In this document: piece by piece, positions 37,643-47,124 of the stretch
How the letters are laid out: every line of letters starts with the position of its first letter
How positions within the stretch are numbered: position 1 is the stretch's first letter
Origin: Phycicoccus sp. HDW14
Lineage (GTDB): Bacteria; Actinomycetota; Actinomycetes; Actinomycetales; Dermatophilaceae
Reading direction: 5' to 3'
Assembly (NCBI RefSeq): GCF_011383005.1
Contig: NZ_CP049935.1
Location: 2,666,001-2,730,000, forward strand
DNA: 64,000 nt
Notes under the pieces: model-generated
What the model saw: the letters and a program-made list of their open reading frames with translations, nothing else
What the model was told of the DNA's origin: nothing
Databases searched by the model: none
Program-made: the position numbers and the translations under genes

Positions 37643-38788
37643 CAGCGGACCCCATCCCGGCGAGGTCGCCCAGCTCGAGCAGCTGGTGCTTCTCCTCGGC
37701 GAGCTGCAGGGCGATGTCGATGATCATGTCCTCCTGGCCGCCGACGTACCCGTACTCACCGACCTTGGTGAGGATCTCGTGGGCCGGCACGTCGTAGCGC
37801 TCGGCGGCCCGCTCGGCGTGCAGGAGGAAGGAGCTGTACACGCCGGCGTAGCCCTGGGTGATCGAGCTGCGGTCCATCCACGGCAGGCGCGGGATGAACG
37901 GCCGGACGACGTCCTCGGCGGCGGAGAGCACCTCGCCGAGGTCGATGCCGGTGCGGATGCCCATCCGCTCGAAGGTCGCGGCGAGGACCTCGGTCGGGCT
38001 GTTGCCGGCGCCGGCACCGAGGGCGCACAGCGCGCCGTCGATCTGCAGGGCCCCGGCCTGGTGCGCGAGAACCGAGTTGGCGATTCCGAGGCTGAGGTTC
38101 TGGTGGCCGTGGAAGCCGACCTGGGCCTCTTGGCCGATCTCGTCGATGACCGCCGTGATGCGCTCCTGGGCGTCGGTGAGCACGAGCGCACCGGCGGAGT
38201 CGACGACGTAGACGCACTGCGCGCCCGCGTCGACCATGATCCGCGCCTGCTGGGCCAACGTCGCCGGTGACGCCTTGTGGCTGAGCATGAGGAAGCCCAC
38301 GGTCTCCATCCCGAGCGCCCGGGCCGCGCCGAAGTGCTGGATCGAGACGTCGGCCTCGGTGCAGTGCGTCGCGATGCGGGCGACCGAGGCGCCGGCCGCG
38401 TGGGCGTTCCGCAGGTCGTGCAGCGTGCCGAGGCCGGGGAGCATGAGGATCGCGATCTTGGCCCGGGTGGCCTCGTCGACCGCGGCGGCGATGAGCTTCA
38501 TCTCGTCGACCTTGGAGAAGCCGTAGTTGAAGCTCGACCCGCCGAGGCCGTCGCCGTGCGACACCTCGATGACCTGCACGCCGGCCGCGTCGAGGGCGTG
38601 CACGACGCCGCGCACCTGCTCCTCGGTGAACTGGTGCTGCATCGCGTGCGAGCCGTCGCGCAGCGTCGAGTCAGTGATCCGCAGGTCGGTCTCGCCACCC
38701 CGCGCGGGGTGTGGGCGAGGACCTCGGACTCGGTGACCTCGTGCGTGACGACGGGGGCGTCCTCGGGGCGGATGGTCATGTCACCCAT
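37642..38788 (-). CDS. dmpG: 4-Hydroxy-2-oxovalerate aldolase, frameshifted near 38700
   Basis: HMG-CoA-lyase-like TIM-barrel aldolase. Landmarks are [18 protein letters not shown] (metal Asp and catalytic His), [33 protein letters not shown] with the metal histidines, and [18 protein letters not shown]. The N-terminal 27 residues, [14 protein letters not shown] onward, lie one frame over, and a missing base near 38700 (GCGCGGGG) joins them. It splits 4-hydroxy-2-oxovalerate to pyruvate and acetaldehyde. In the raw sequence it runs into dmpH without a stop. A missing G in GATGGGGTCC would create a stop at 37642. With DmpF it forms a channelling complex. Confidence 0.87.
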
Positions 38789-38791
38789 GGC

Positions 38792-39819
38792 TCAGACTCC
38801 TGCCTTCTGGGCGTCGGCGTGGGCGGCGGCGCCGACGGCGACGAGCGGGTCGGGGGTGTCGCCGAGGGCGGCCGACGACTTCCAGGTGGAGGCGACGCCG
38901 AGCCGGTGGGCGACCATGATGTCGCCGACCCGGGCCGCGGCGGCCGTGATGATGTCGAGGTTGCCGGCGTAGTCGGGCAGGTAGTCGCCCCGTCCCTTGA
39001 CCTCGATGGGCACGAAGACCCGCGCCATCCCTGCCAGAGCTCGCGGGCGGGGTCGAACTGGGGCTCGGCCCGCAGGTGGTAGCCCGGCACGTAGTCCTGC
39101 ACCTCGGCGACCATCGCGTGGATCGACGCGAGCAGCCGGTCCTGCAGCGGACCGGGCTCGCCGGCCTCCGGCGGGATCGCGCAGAACACCGAGTTGCGCA
39201 TCATGAGCGGCGGCTCGACGGGGTTGAGGATGACGATGGCCTTGCCGCGCTCGGCACCCCCGACGACCTGCAGCGCCTCGGACGTCGTCTCGGTGAACTC
39301 GTCGATGTTGGCCCGAGTCCCCGGGCCGGCCGACCTGCTGGAGATGCTCGCGACGATCTCGGCGTACGGCACCGGCACGACCGAGGAGATGGCCTTGACC
39401 ATCGGGGTCGTCGCCTGGCCGCCGCAGGTGATCATGTTGACGTTCGTCGCGTCGAGGTTGAAGTCGAGGTTGACCGGCGGGCAGAGGTAGGGCCCGACGG
39501 CGGCCGGCGTCAGGTCGACCGCGAGGATGCCGGCCTCCGCGTAGCGCGGGGCGTTGGCCTCGTGCGCCTTGGCCGACGTGCACTCGAAGACGACGTCGGG
39601 CAGCTCGTCCTGGGCGAGCAGCCAGTCGACGCCCTCGGCGCTGGCCTCGAGCCCGACGGACGCCGCACGACGCAGGCCGTCCGACGCCGGGTCGACGCCG
39701 ATCATGTACCGCGGCTCGATGACGTCGCTGCGGCGCATCAGCTTGAACATCAGGTCGGTGCCGATGTTGCCGGGTCCGACGATGGCGGCGGTGCCCTTGG
39801 TCCTGGCGGTGGTGGACAT
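38792..39819 (-). CDS. dmpF: Acetaldehyde dehydrogenase (acylating), frameshifted near 39030
   Basis: The NAD motif is [14 protein letters not shown] at residues 11-24. The catalytic Cys is in [20 protein letters not shown], and the dimer/aldolase-contact domain follows. The frame breaks after ARELWQG near 39030, and [20 protein letters not shown] continues one base over to the stop at 38792, ending [10 protein letters not shown] single missing base explains it. It converts acetaldehyde from DmpG to acetyl-CoA with NAD and CoA. It begins 25 bases after the dmpE stop. Confidence 0.9.
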
Positions 39820-39844
39820 GGCGCTCCTCGAGCGGTCGGAGGGG

Positions 39845-40626
39845 TCAGGCGAAGCGGGCGGTGACGCTGCCGAGCCCGGCGAACGTCGCGGTGAAGACGT
39901 CGCCGGCGGCGACGGGGGCCATCGCGCAGACGGCACCGGGGAGGACGACGTGGCCGGCCTCGAGGGTGACGCCGCGCGCGCCGACCGTGTTGGCCAGCCA
40001 GACGAGGGAGTTGAGCGGCGAGCCGAGGACGGCCCCGCCGGCGCCGGTGCCGATGACGACCCCGTTGCGGTGGAACGTGGCTCCGGCGAGGCGCAGGTCG
40101 ACCGCGCCGACGTCGGTGGGCGTGGAGCCGAGGACCACCGCACCCGAGCTGGCGTTGTCGGCGATGGTGTCGTAGAGCCCGATCGTCCAGTCGCGGATGC
40201 GGCTGTCGACGATCTCGAGGGCGGGCAGCACGAAGTCGACGGCCCGCAGCGCCTCGTGGACGGTGACGCCCGGGCCCTCAGCGGCTTCTCGAGGACGAAG
40301 GCGACCTCGGGCTCGACCCGCGGCTGGAGGAAGTCCGACACCGGGATCGGCGCGTGCTCGAGGTGGAAGAAGTCGTCGAGGAGGTGGCCGTAGTCGGGCT
40401 CGGTGACGCCGAGCAGACGCTGCATCGCGGCGCTCGTCAGGCCGACCTTGTGGCCCTGGACGACGCGTCCGCCGGCGAGCCGCTCCCGGATCTGGAGCTG
40501 CTGGATCGCGTAGGCGTCCTCGAGGGTCATGCCCTCGTGGGTCGCGGTGAGCGGCTCGAGCGGCGCCTTGGTGTCGTAGGCGGCGAGCAGCTCGGCGGCG
40601 ACGCGGGACCGGGTCTGGTCGTCCAC
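39845..40626 (-). CDS. dmpE: 2-Hydroxypenta-2,4-dienoate hydratase, frameshifted near 40278
   Basis: The N-terminal part has [19 protein letters not shown] and [16 protein letters not shown], the metal-binding EPE motif of the hydratase/decarboxylase family. After LEKPL the frame breaks. One base over, [35 protein letters not shown] and the C-terminal [14 protein letters not shown] complete the fold. One missing base in TGAGGGCC joins the two. It adds water to give 4-hydroxy-2-oxovalerate. It is the first gene of the lower-pathway block, with an IclR-type operator 83 bases before its GTG start at 40626. Confidence 0.88.
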
Positions 40627-40708
40627 GGGCGGTCCTTCCGGGCTGGGGGTGGTGGGCGCGGGGCATCCACCCCGACGGTACGGACAGTGGTCCTGCGGCC
40701 ACCCACGC

Positions 40709-40727
40709 CGTTCCGCTCCCGGGAACG
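40709..40727. promoter_or_regulatory. Probable IclR operator upstream of dmpE
   Basis: CGTTCC-GCTCCCG-GGAACG is a perfect 6-bp inverted repeat with a 7-base centre. It is 83 bases before the dmpE start. The same arms and spacing recur at 41659 and 52595. Confidence 0.72.
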
Positions 40728-40784
40728 TCGTGGTGGGTCGTAGTGGGTCGTCGGGGGTCGCCGTGCGTCGGGCGCCGTGGCGGG

Positions 40785-41591
40785 TCAGCCGCCGTGGGCG
40801 CGCGCGATCCGGCGGCTGGCGGCGACGAGCACCGGCACGAGCCGGTCGACCTGCGGCTCGATGGTCTCGGTCGGACCGAAGACCGACACCGAGGCCACGG
40901 CCTGGCGGCGCAGCATGATCGGGACCGCGACGGAGGGGGCGCCGTCGAAGGACTCGCTGTGCGAGACGGCGTACCCGACCCGCCGCACAGCGTCGAGGCA
41001 TCGGTCCCAGTCCGGTTCCGCGCGAACGGTCTTGCTGACCCGCGGCGGGAAGCCGGCCCGCCGACGGGCGGTGTCGAGCTCGTGGTTCCAGGCGGCGATG
41101 GCCTTGCCGCTGCTCGTCGTGTGCGCGGGTAGCCGCCGGCCGAAGTGCCCGAGGATGCGCAGGCCGTCGCTGTTCTCGATGCGCTCCACGAAGACGATGT
41201 CCGCCCCGTCCGGCACGGCCATGTTGACCGTCAGCCCGGTGACCGAGGCGAGCTGGCGCAGGAACGGCAGGGCCACGTGGCGCAGCTCGTTGCGGGCCAG
41301 CGCGAGGGCGCCGAGCTCGTAGAGGTGGATGCCGAGGCGGTACTGGCCCTGGGCGTCCTGCTCGACGAAGCCGCGGCTGGCCAGGGTCTGCAGCAGGCGG
41401 TGTGCGGTGGACTTGGCGACCCCGAGGCGGCGGGCGATGTCGGAGACGCCGAGCTCACCGTCGGTCGCGAAGCACTCGAGGACGTCGAGGGCGCTGCCGA
41501 CCGACTTCAGCCCCGAGCCGTGGGGGTCGTCCGGGGACGTCCGCTTCGGGGTGCTGGCGCACCACGCCTGTTCCTGCGCGACGATCGACAT
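40785..41591 (-). CDS. IclR-family transcriptional regulator 1
   Basis: A 268-residue protein. The winged helix (about 32-90) has [20 protein letters not shown] and [18 protein letters not shown]. The ligand-binding domain has [30 protein letters not shown], and [21 protein letters not shown] chose the ATG at 41591 (MSIVAQEQ). It is divergent from a second IclR gene, is read toward the dmpEFGHIC block, and is the best candidate regulator for it. It probably binds the CGTTCC-N7-GGAACG repeats, though which IclR does so is not known. Confidence 0.88.
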   Translation of the reverse strand: MSIVAQEQAWCASTPKRTSPDDPHGSGLKSVGSALDVLECFATDGELGVSDIARRLGVAKSTAHRLLQTLASRGFVEQDAQGQYRLGIHLYELGALALARNELRHVALPFLRQLASVTGLTVNMAVPDGADIVFVERIENSDGLRILGHFGRRLPAHTTSSGKAIAAWNHELDTARRRAGFPPRVSKTVRAEPDWDRCLDAVRRVGYAVSHSESFDGAPSVAVPIMLRRQAVASVSVFGPTETIEPQVDRLVPVLVAASRRIARAHGG

Positions 41592-41655
41592 GCTCGGCTC
41601 CCTTGCCCTCTGCACTGGGATGACAGTGAGGCCGGCGACGTGGTTCGATCAACGT

Positions 41656-42432
41656 ATGCGTTCCACTCAGCGGAACGATCCGCCTGTGAGCCTCCTCGCA
41701 CGGGCCGCGGCGGTCGTCGGCGTCTTCGACCACCGGTCGCCGTCGCTCGGTCTGGCCGAGCTGGCCCGTCGCACCGGGCTGCCGAAGACGACCGTGCACC
41801 GCATCGTCGGCGAGCTGGTCGGGCTGCGCGTCCTCGAGCGCACCGAGCCCGGCTCCCCCGTCGAGGGCTACCGGCTCGGCATGTGGCTCTTCGAGCGCGG
41901 CGAGCTCGTGCCCGCGCACCGGACCCTCTCCGATGCCGCGCTCCCGGTCATGGAGGACCTGCGGGCCGCGACGCGACAGCGCATCCACCTCGCGGTGCTC
42001 GAGGGGGTCGACGTCGTCTACCTCGAGATCCTCGGCGAGATCGGCGTCGACATCGCCTCACGCACCGGCGGCCGGGTGCCGGCGCACGCCACCGGGGTCG
42101 GGAAGGCGATCCTCGCGTACAGCTCCGCGGCGACCGTGCGCGCGCGGATCGAGGCCGGCCTCCCCCGGCTCACACCGCGCACCATCGTCACGCCGGGCGG
42201 GCTCACGGCCGAGCTGCGCAAGATCCGCTCGAGCGGGATGGCCCTCGACCTCGAGGAGGGCAACCTCGGCGTCTCGTGCGTCGCCGCGCCGGTGTTCGGT
42301 GCCAACCACAAGGTGCGGGCCGGCCTCTCGGTCACCGGTCTCACCGCCGCGGTCGACCCCGGGACACTCGGGCCGGCCGTGCGCACCGCCGCCTTCACCC
42401 TCAGCCGGGTGCTGCGCGAGTCCGGCCTCTGA
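41656..42432 (+). CDS. IclR-family transcriptional regulator 2
   Basis: A 258-residue protein with the IclR winged helix (RAAAVVGVFDHRSPSLGLAE, LPKTTVHRIVGELVGLRVLE) and a ligand-binding domain (YRLGMWLFERGEL, GGRVPAHATGVGKAILAYSS, EEGNLGVSCVAAPVFG). The helix-turn-helix differs from regulator 1, so the two probably recognise different ligands or sites. The ATG at 41656 overlaps a copy of the CGTTCC-N7-GGAACG repeat, which would allow tight repression of its own start. Confidence 0.88.
   Translation: MRSTQRNDPPVSLLARAAAVVGVFDHRSPSLGLAELARRTGLPKTTVHRIVGELVGLRVLERTEPGSPVEGYRLGMWLFERGELVPAHRTLSDAALPVMEDLRAATRQRIHLAVLEGVDVVYLEILGEIGVDIASRTGGRVPAHATGVGKAILAYSSAATVRARIEAGLPRLTPRTIVTPGGLTAELRKIRSSGMALDLEEGNLGVSCVAAPVFGANHKVRAGLSVTGLTAAVDPGTLGPAVRTAAFTLSRVLRESGL
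41659..41677. promoter_or_regulatory. Probable IclR operator at the start of regulator 2
   Basis: CGTTCC-ACTCAGC-GGAACG, identical arms and centre length to the dmpE site. It overlaps codons 2-8 of regulator 2 and lies 68 bases upstream of regulator 1. Confidence 0.72.
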
Positions 42433-42447
42433 GCGTCGGCGGAGTCC

Positions 42448-43092
42448 CTAGGTGGTCCGCAGTGGCTCGAGGGCGGCGAGGACGAGGTCGAGGCCGAACG
42501 TGAACTCCTGCGACGGGTCGTAGTCGGCGGCCAGCAGGGCGATGGCGGACTCGTTGAGGTAGGGGTACTCGGCCTCCGGGAGCCGGGGCAGGAGGACCTC
42601 GCCGGTCACGTCCGCGAACTCGTCCGGGGTGTCGAACGGCAGGCTGGAGGACTGCAGGGCGAACCCGTAGACGTACCCGTCGAGCATCCACTGGGCGTGC
42701 GTGGCCATGACCACCGAGAAGCCCGCCCTCCTCAGGCAGGCGGTGACCGCCTCGCGGTGGCGCAGGTGCGCGGGCCCGGGTGCCGTCCGGGAGTCCAGCA
42801 GGCCGATCGACCAGGGGTGGCGCGCCAGGACGTCCCGGGCCGACTCCGACCTCCGCCGCATCGCCGCCTGCCAGTCGGTGCCCTCGGGCGGGAGCTCGAT
42901 CTCCGCGAAGACGACGTCGACCATCGCGTCGAGCAGCTGGTCCCTGCTCGCCACGTAGTGGTAGAGCGACATCGCGCCGGCGCCGAGCGCGGTCGCCAGG
43001 CGGCGCATGCTCAGCCCCTCGACCCCTTCGCGGTCGGCCAGCCGCACCGCCGCCTCGACGACCAGCTCCCTGCTCAGCCCCTCGGATGCCAC
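42448..43092 (-). CDS. TetR-family repressor
   Basis: A 214-residue regulator. The helix-turn-helix is EGLSMRRLATALGAGAMSLYHYVASR, quoted here in part as MRRLATALGAGAMSLYHYV, followed by QLLDAMVDVVFAEI. The C-terminal domain (about 80-214) resembles the tetracycline-repressor-type domain. I chose the GTG at 43092, which follows AAGGAG and starts VASEGLSREL. Longer starts would read through the operator. The neighbouring palindrome and the divergent membrane-protein gene indicate that it controls that gene and itself. Confidence 0.85.
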   Translation of the reverse strand: MASEGLSRELVVEAAVRLADREGVEGLSMRRLATALGAGAMSLYHYVASRDQLLDAMVDVVFAEIELPPEGTDWQAAMRRRSESARDVLARHPWSIGLLDSRTAPGPAHLRHREAVTACLRRAGFSVVMATHAQWMLDGYVYGFALQSSSLPFDTPDEFADVTGEVLLPRLPEAEYPYLNESAIALLAADYDPSQEFTFGLDLVLAALEPLRTT

Positions 43093-43147
43093 CTCGGCGA
43101 TGCTCCTTCCCGGGGTCGGTCCCCTGCTCCCTCGATCGGTTGACAAC

Positions 43148-43178
43148 CGTACGCCGTACTGCGATGGTACGGCGTACG
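43148..43178. promoter_or_regulatory. TetR operator between tetR and a membrane-protein gene
   Basis: CGTACGCCGTAC and GTACGGCGTACG are perfect 12-bp arms around TGCGATG. A third related unit, GTACGGTGTACG, follows at about 43181-43192. It sits in the divergent promoter region. Confidence 0.75.
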
Positions 43179-43213
43179 ACGTACGGTGTACGAACATCGC
43201 CTGCCGAGGAGCC

Positions 43214-43915
43214 ATGAGGATGAGCACGACGCAGAGCACCGCCCCGCCACCGTCCACGGATGTCCGGGGGCGAGGCCGCCCCGCCGGCCTGGCGGCCCTG
43301 GCCGTCGCGGCGGCCGTGCTGACCGAGAACGTCGTGCTCGCCGCGACCGGTGCGCGCAGCTTCGCCGACCCGGTCGAGGAGGTCCTGGCCTACTACGCGG
43401 ATCACAGGGGCGCGGTCGCCATCGCGTCCGGGCTCGTGGCCCTCTACCTGCCGCTGCTCATGGTGTTCGTGACGCGTCTGCACGGCCTCGTGACGCGGCG
43501 CGGTGGAGCCGGCGCCGACTGGTCGTCGCTCGCCGTGGCCTCGGCCGCGGCGCTGGCCGCGGTGTTCGTGCTCGTCAACGTCCTCCAGGTGGGGCTGGCC
43601 CTCTCCGCCGGGGACCTGACCGAGCCGACCCCCGTCGTCGAGCTGGTCTGGCAGGTCCACGCGGCGGCGTTCGGGTTGGCGCTGCCGATGCTCGGCGCCA
43701 CGTTCGCGGGAACCGCCCTCGCGGCTCACGCGAGTGGCTTGACCCCGCCGTGGCAGCGCACGCTCGGGCTGGCGGGCGGGGGCCTGTTGCTCGCGGCGGG
43801 GGTCGGCAACCTCGCGATCGCCGACGGCTCCCCGCTGGTCTTCGTCGGCCTCGTGGGGTTTGCCGCCTGGCTCGTCTGGATGGTCGCGACCGGGGTGCGC
43901 CTCCTTCGCTCGTGA
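43214..43915 (+). CDS. Integral membrane protein of unknown function
   Basis: A 233-residue protein with about six hydrophobic helices: AALAVAAAVLTENVVLAATG, SGLVALYLPLLMVFVTRL, AAALAAVFVLVNVLQVGLAL, ALPMLGATFAGTALAAHA, LAGGGLLLAAGVGNLAIA, and VGLVGFAAWLVWMVATGVRL. The first 30 residues are polar. No family is obvious; it looks like the DUF4386-like small membrane proteins. It is divergent from tetR and shares its palindromic operator, so it is probably induced by the TetR ligand and could act as an efflux or permeability protein. Confidence 0.7.
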   Translation: MRMSTTQSTAPPPSTDVRGRGRPAGLAALAVAAAVLTENVVLAATGARSFADPVEEVLAYYADHRGAVAIASGLVALYLPLLMVFVTRLHGLVTRRGGAGADWSSLAVASAAALAAVFVLVNVLQVGLALSAGDLTEPTPVVELVWQVHAAAFGLALPMLGATFAGTALAAHASGLTPPWQRTLGLAGGGLLLAAGVGNLAIADGSPLVFVGLVGFAAWLVWMVATGVRLLRS

Positions 43916-43916
43916 C

Positions 43917-43938
43917 CCTGACCTTCGTCGTGGTCAGG
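43917..43938. terminator. Small hairpin after the membrane-protein gene
   Basis: CCTGACC with GGTCAGG around an 8-base loop, directly after the stop at 43915 and before the convergent DUF222 gene. The other bases between 43939 and 44115 are the former 3' flank of that gene, and I see nothing else there. Confidence 0.55.
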
Positions 43939-44114
43939 ATGGCTCTCGGATGGTCCGGGGGGCGGTGTGCGGCGCCGGCCACAGCTGGACGAGGTACTCC
44001 TCGAACGGTTCGCTGTCGACCCCGTCGGGGTTGCGCGTGCGACCCCGGGCATGGACGCGGACCCTGGCTTCCGCCTGCTGCGCGCTGAGCACGCGGTCGG
44101 GTGCGGGGCACACC

Positions 44115-45484
44115 TCAGGCGGCGTGTGGTGGGGCGAGTGGCCGCGTGGGTGGCACCGGTGGAGGGAGGGCGGCGAGGGCTCGGTCGTAGGAGCCGTCGG
44201 TGAGGTCCCAGACGACGTACCGGCCGTGCTGGTCGGGTGTGGCCGAGACGGTGGCCCAGAGGCGCCGCCGGTGGACGGTGGTGTGGTGGCGCTGGCACAG
44301 CAACGCGGCGTTGGCGACGTCGGTCGCTCCACCGTCGACCCAGTGCCGGACGTGGTGCGCCCGCGCCCAGGCGGCGGGGGCGGTGCAGCCGGGAAGGTGC
44401 AGCCGCGGTCGCGCAGGGTGAGGTGGCGTCGTTGGGCGCGGCTGAAGAGGCGCAGGACCCGGCCGATGGTCAGCGGTTCGTCCGCGGTGCCGAGGACGTG
44501 CGGGACCAGTGCGGCGTCGCAGGCGAGCCGGCGCAGGGTCTCGGGGCCCAGGAGGGTGCCGTCGGCGGTGGTGTCGAGGACCTCGCCCGCGCCGGTGCCC
44601 GCCCGCAGGTCGGCCAGGCTCACGGTGACGTGCAGGGTCGCGGCCGCGCCGAGGTCGGTGGCTCCGGCGGCACCGGCACCCCCGCCCACTCCCCGGCAGA
44701 TCTCGGTGAGGGCCTCGACACGGCGTTGCCCGGCCGGGCGCAGGTCGGCTTCCCCGGTCTCGGCGTTCGGGGCCGGCGCGGACAGGGGGCCGATGGCGGC
44801 CTCGAGGGTGGCGGCCTGTTCGGGGGTCATGGACAGCTGGTACTCGGTGAGGTCGCCGGACTCGACCCGCGGCATCGAGAGCCGGGCTGCTGCGGCGAGC
44901 CGGGCGTTCAGGTCCTCGAACACCCCGTCGCGTCCGTAGCGGGCGAGCAGGGCCGGCCGCAACCGGCGCATCACGCTCGCCCCCTGCCCGGCGGCCAGGT
45001 CGACCAGCGCCTCGGTGACCGCCGGGAGGACGTCGTCACGCACCAGCGGCCGGACCCGGTCGACCTCACGGAGCACCGAGCACGCGGTACCGGCCTCGAG
45101 CCAGCACTCGCGGACCGCGGCCCACACCAGCCCGACCGGGCACCCCGGGTCGGGCTCGCGACGGGTCAGGCCCGACCCCGCCGCGCACACCTCGAGCGCG
45201 ACCCGGGCCACCGACGCCGCGCCGCCCTGCCGGAGGGAGGGCGCGTTCTCGCGCAGCCACGCGGCGACCTCCCCACCGGCGACCTCGCCACGCCCGGTCG
45301 CCTCCACGGCCAGGGCCACCCGCGCCGCGGAGGCCAGCGCGGCCACGGTGTCGACGAGGGCCAGCACCTCGGCCAGCTCCGCACCCGAGGCCGCCGGCAG
45401 GGCGTCACCGAACCCGGCCAGCACCGCCCGCGCAGCCTCCAGGGCGGACCTACGCTGCGCGAGTTCGGCTGTCCCGGTTGACAT
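44115..45484 (-). CDS. DUF222/HNH endonuclease-domain protein (13E12-repeat type), frameshifted near 44390
   Basis: About 456 residues. The N-terminal DUF222 domain (about 1-330) has RSALEAARAVLAGFG and STAATLHVTV-like segments, including GAAATLHVTVSLADLRAG. The HNH domain is one frame over from the main frame: GCTAPAAWARAHHVRHWVDG, then LLCQRHHTTVHRRRLW. A missing base near 44390 (CTTCCCGGCTG) joins CTFP to GCTAP. Members occur in many copies in actinobacteria; a nuclease activity is suggested by HNH, but their role is unsettled. It sits between the two phenol-pathway blocks. Confidence 0.85.
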
Positions 45485-45607
45485 GCCGCCATTCTGGCAC
45501 CGCCCACCGACAGTCCCCCGACCCCGACGACCACCTGTGGACAACCACCCGAGCGGCCACAGCCTGTGGACGACCGACGCGGCGACGACGGCCGAACCGG
45601 AGAGCCG

Positions 45608-46702
45608 TCAGCGCTTGATGAGGGGCGAGCGAACCGCGCCCGACTCCTTGTCGGACTCGTTGAAGAACTCCTCGCGGTGGATGTCGCGCGGGAAGAGGCG
45701 CTTGCCCATCAACGTCCTGAGCGCGGCCTCGACCATCGGTGGCGGACCGCAGAGGTACCCCGAGCACCCGCCCAGGGTCTCGTGGTCGGCGGCGATAACG
45801 TCGGTGACCATGCCGAAGCCGAAGGCGCCGGCGTCGTCGCCGCTGTCCTCCGCCGTCTCCTCCGACAGGCAGGGCCGGTAGGTGAACTGCTCCGGGAACC
45901 GTGCTGCGAGGGAACGGAAGTACTCGACGTCGTAGAGCCACTCCCGCGTCCGCGCGCCCTGGTAGAGCGTCAGGTGCCCGGCGTAGGCGCCGTCCTCCAG
46001 CGCGTGCCGGACCATCGACTTCAGAGGGGCCAGACCGGTGCCGCCGCCCACGAGCACGGCGTGCCGGTCGTCCCCGGTCTTGAGCACGAAGCGCCCGTAC
46101 GGACCGGACACCGACACGGCGTCGCCGACCGACAGCCCGCCGAACACCCAGCCGTCGGTCCCGCGGCCACCCGGGACGCGCCGGACGTGGAACTCCAGCC
46201 GCCGCCGCTCGCTGGGCGGCGACGCGATCGACCAGGTGCGGTCGACGGTCGGCAGCCCGTCGCGGGCCGGCACCTGGAACTTGAGGTACTGCCCGGCGTT
46301 GAAGCCGATCTCGCGGTCCAGCTCGACGACGAGGCGCACGGTGTCCCGCGCGACCTCGTCGAGCTCGACGACCGTCGCCGAGTAGTCCTGGACCGGGAAG
46401 ATCTCGATGGACTCGTCGATGTCGATGTCCGCCTCGATGGTCACGTCCGAGCGCGGGGTCGCGGTGCAGGGCAACAGCTTCCCCTCGTCGCGCTCGTAGT
46501 CCATCAGCGCGAACGAGCTCGCCGCCCCGTGGTCGACCTCGCCGTCGAGGATGTCGGCCTTGCACGTGGCACAGGTGCCGTGGGTGCAGGAGTGGGGCAG
46601 CCACACCCCGCTGCGCAGGCACGCGTCGAGGATGCTCTGGTCCTCACGGCACTCGACCTCGCGGCCGAGCGGCTCGACGGTGATCGTGTGGGACTCGGTC
46701 AT
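45608..46702 (-). CDS. dmpP: Phenol hydroxylase reductase component (P5)
   Basis: A 364-residue protein with three domains. The plant-type [2Fe-2S] domain has CTHGTCATCKADI and a later cysteine in KLLPCTATP. The FAD domain has DRTWSIASPPSE and the NAD domain VLVGGGTGLAPLKSMV and GYLCGPPPMVEAAL. It passes electrons from NADH to the DmpLNO oxygenase. The ATG at 46702 gives MTESHTITVEP, the usual DmpP start. It ends the upstream block and is followed by a small gap before the DUF222 gene. Confidence 0.93.
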   Translation of the reverse strand: MTESHTITVEPLGREVECREDQSILDACLRSGVWLPHSCTHGTCATCKADILDGEVDHGAASSFALMDYERDEGKLLPCTATPRSDVTIEADIDIDESIEIFPVQDYSATVVELDEVARDTVRLVVELDREIGFNAGQYLKFQVPARDGLPTVDRTWSIASPPSERRRLEFHVRRVPGGRGTDGWVFGGLSVGDAVSVSGPYGRFVLKTGDDRHAVLVGGGTGLAPLKSMVRHALEDGAYAGHLTLYQGARTREWLYDVEYFRSLAARFPEQFTYRPCLSEETAEDSGDDAGAFGFGMVTDVIAADHETLGGCSGYLCGPPPMVEAALRTLMGKRLFPRDIHREEFFNESDKESGAVRSPLIKR

Positions 46703-46796
46703 GGCGGGTCGTGCTCCGTTCGGTGGTGCCACGCCGGCCGCCGCGCTGGGTCAGGGAGTTCCCCGGCGCGGCGGTCGACGTGGACGGTGGGTGGCC

Positions 46797-47123
46797 TCAG
46801 ACGAGGACGCGCATCCCGATGACGTCCTTGTGCTCGACGCCGATCTCCTCGAGGGTCTGGTCGTCACGCGGCTCGAACTGGGCGCCGTGCAGGGTGAAGA
46901 CCCGGCGGGCCTCGGGGTCGAAGTCCGGGTCCTCCTCGGCGAAGGGCACGACGAGGGCGTTCCAGAAGTCACCCCACGTCATGGCCTTCGGGGCCCGGAA
47001 GCACGCCGAGGCGCAGAACCACGGGTTCTCCTGGAACCACAGGTGGACCAGCTGGTCGTCCCCGTACAGCTCCTGGCGCGAGCGCGACGGGAAGTCGTAC
47101 GCACCGATGCTCCTCACGGTCAT
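46797..47123 (-). CDS. dmpO: Phenol hydroxylase small subunit (P4)
   Basis: A 108-residue protein with the DmpO pattern: MTVRSIGAYDFPSRSRQELY, LVHLWFQENPWFCASACFR and the closing EHKDVIGMRVLV. It is the gamma subunit of the (alpha-beta-gamma)2 oxygenase. Its start overlaps the dmpN stop (TGAcATG spacing of one base), in keeping with coupled translation. A gap of 95 bases separates it from dmpP. Confidence 0.92.
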   Translation of the reverse strand: MTVRSIGAYDFPSRSRQELYGDDQLVHLWFQENPWFCASACFRAPKAMTWGDFWNALVVPFAEEDPDFDPEARRVFTLHGAQFEPRDDQTLEEIGVEHKDVIGMRVLV

Positions 47124-47124
47124 G

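Noticed and set aside
38776..41001. A 741-residue open frame joining dmpE and dmpF sequence
   Set aside because: It stitches parts of two genes through two frameshifts. Each half-protein continues properly in another frame.
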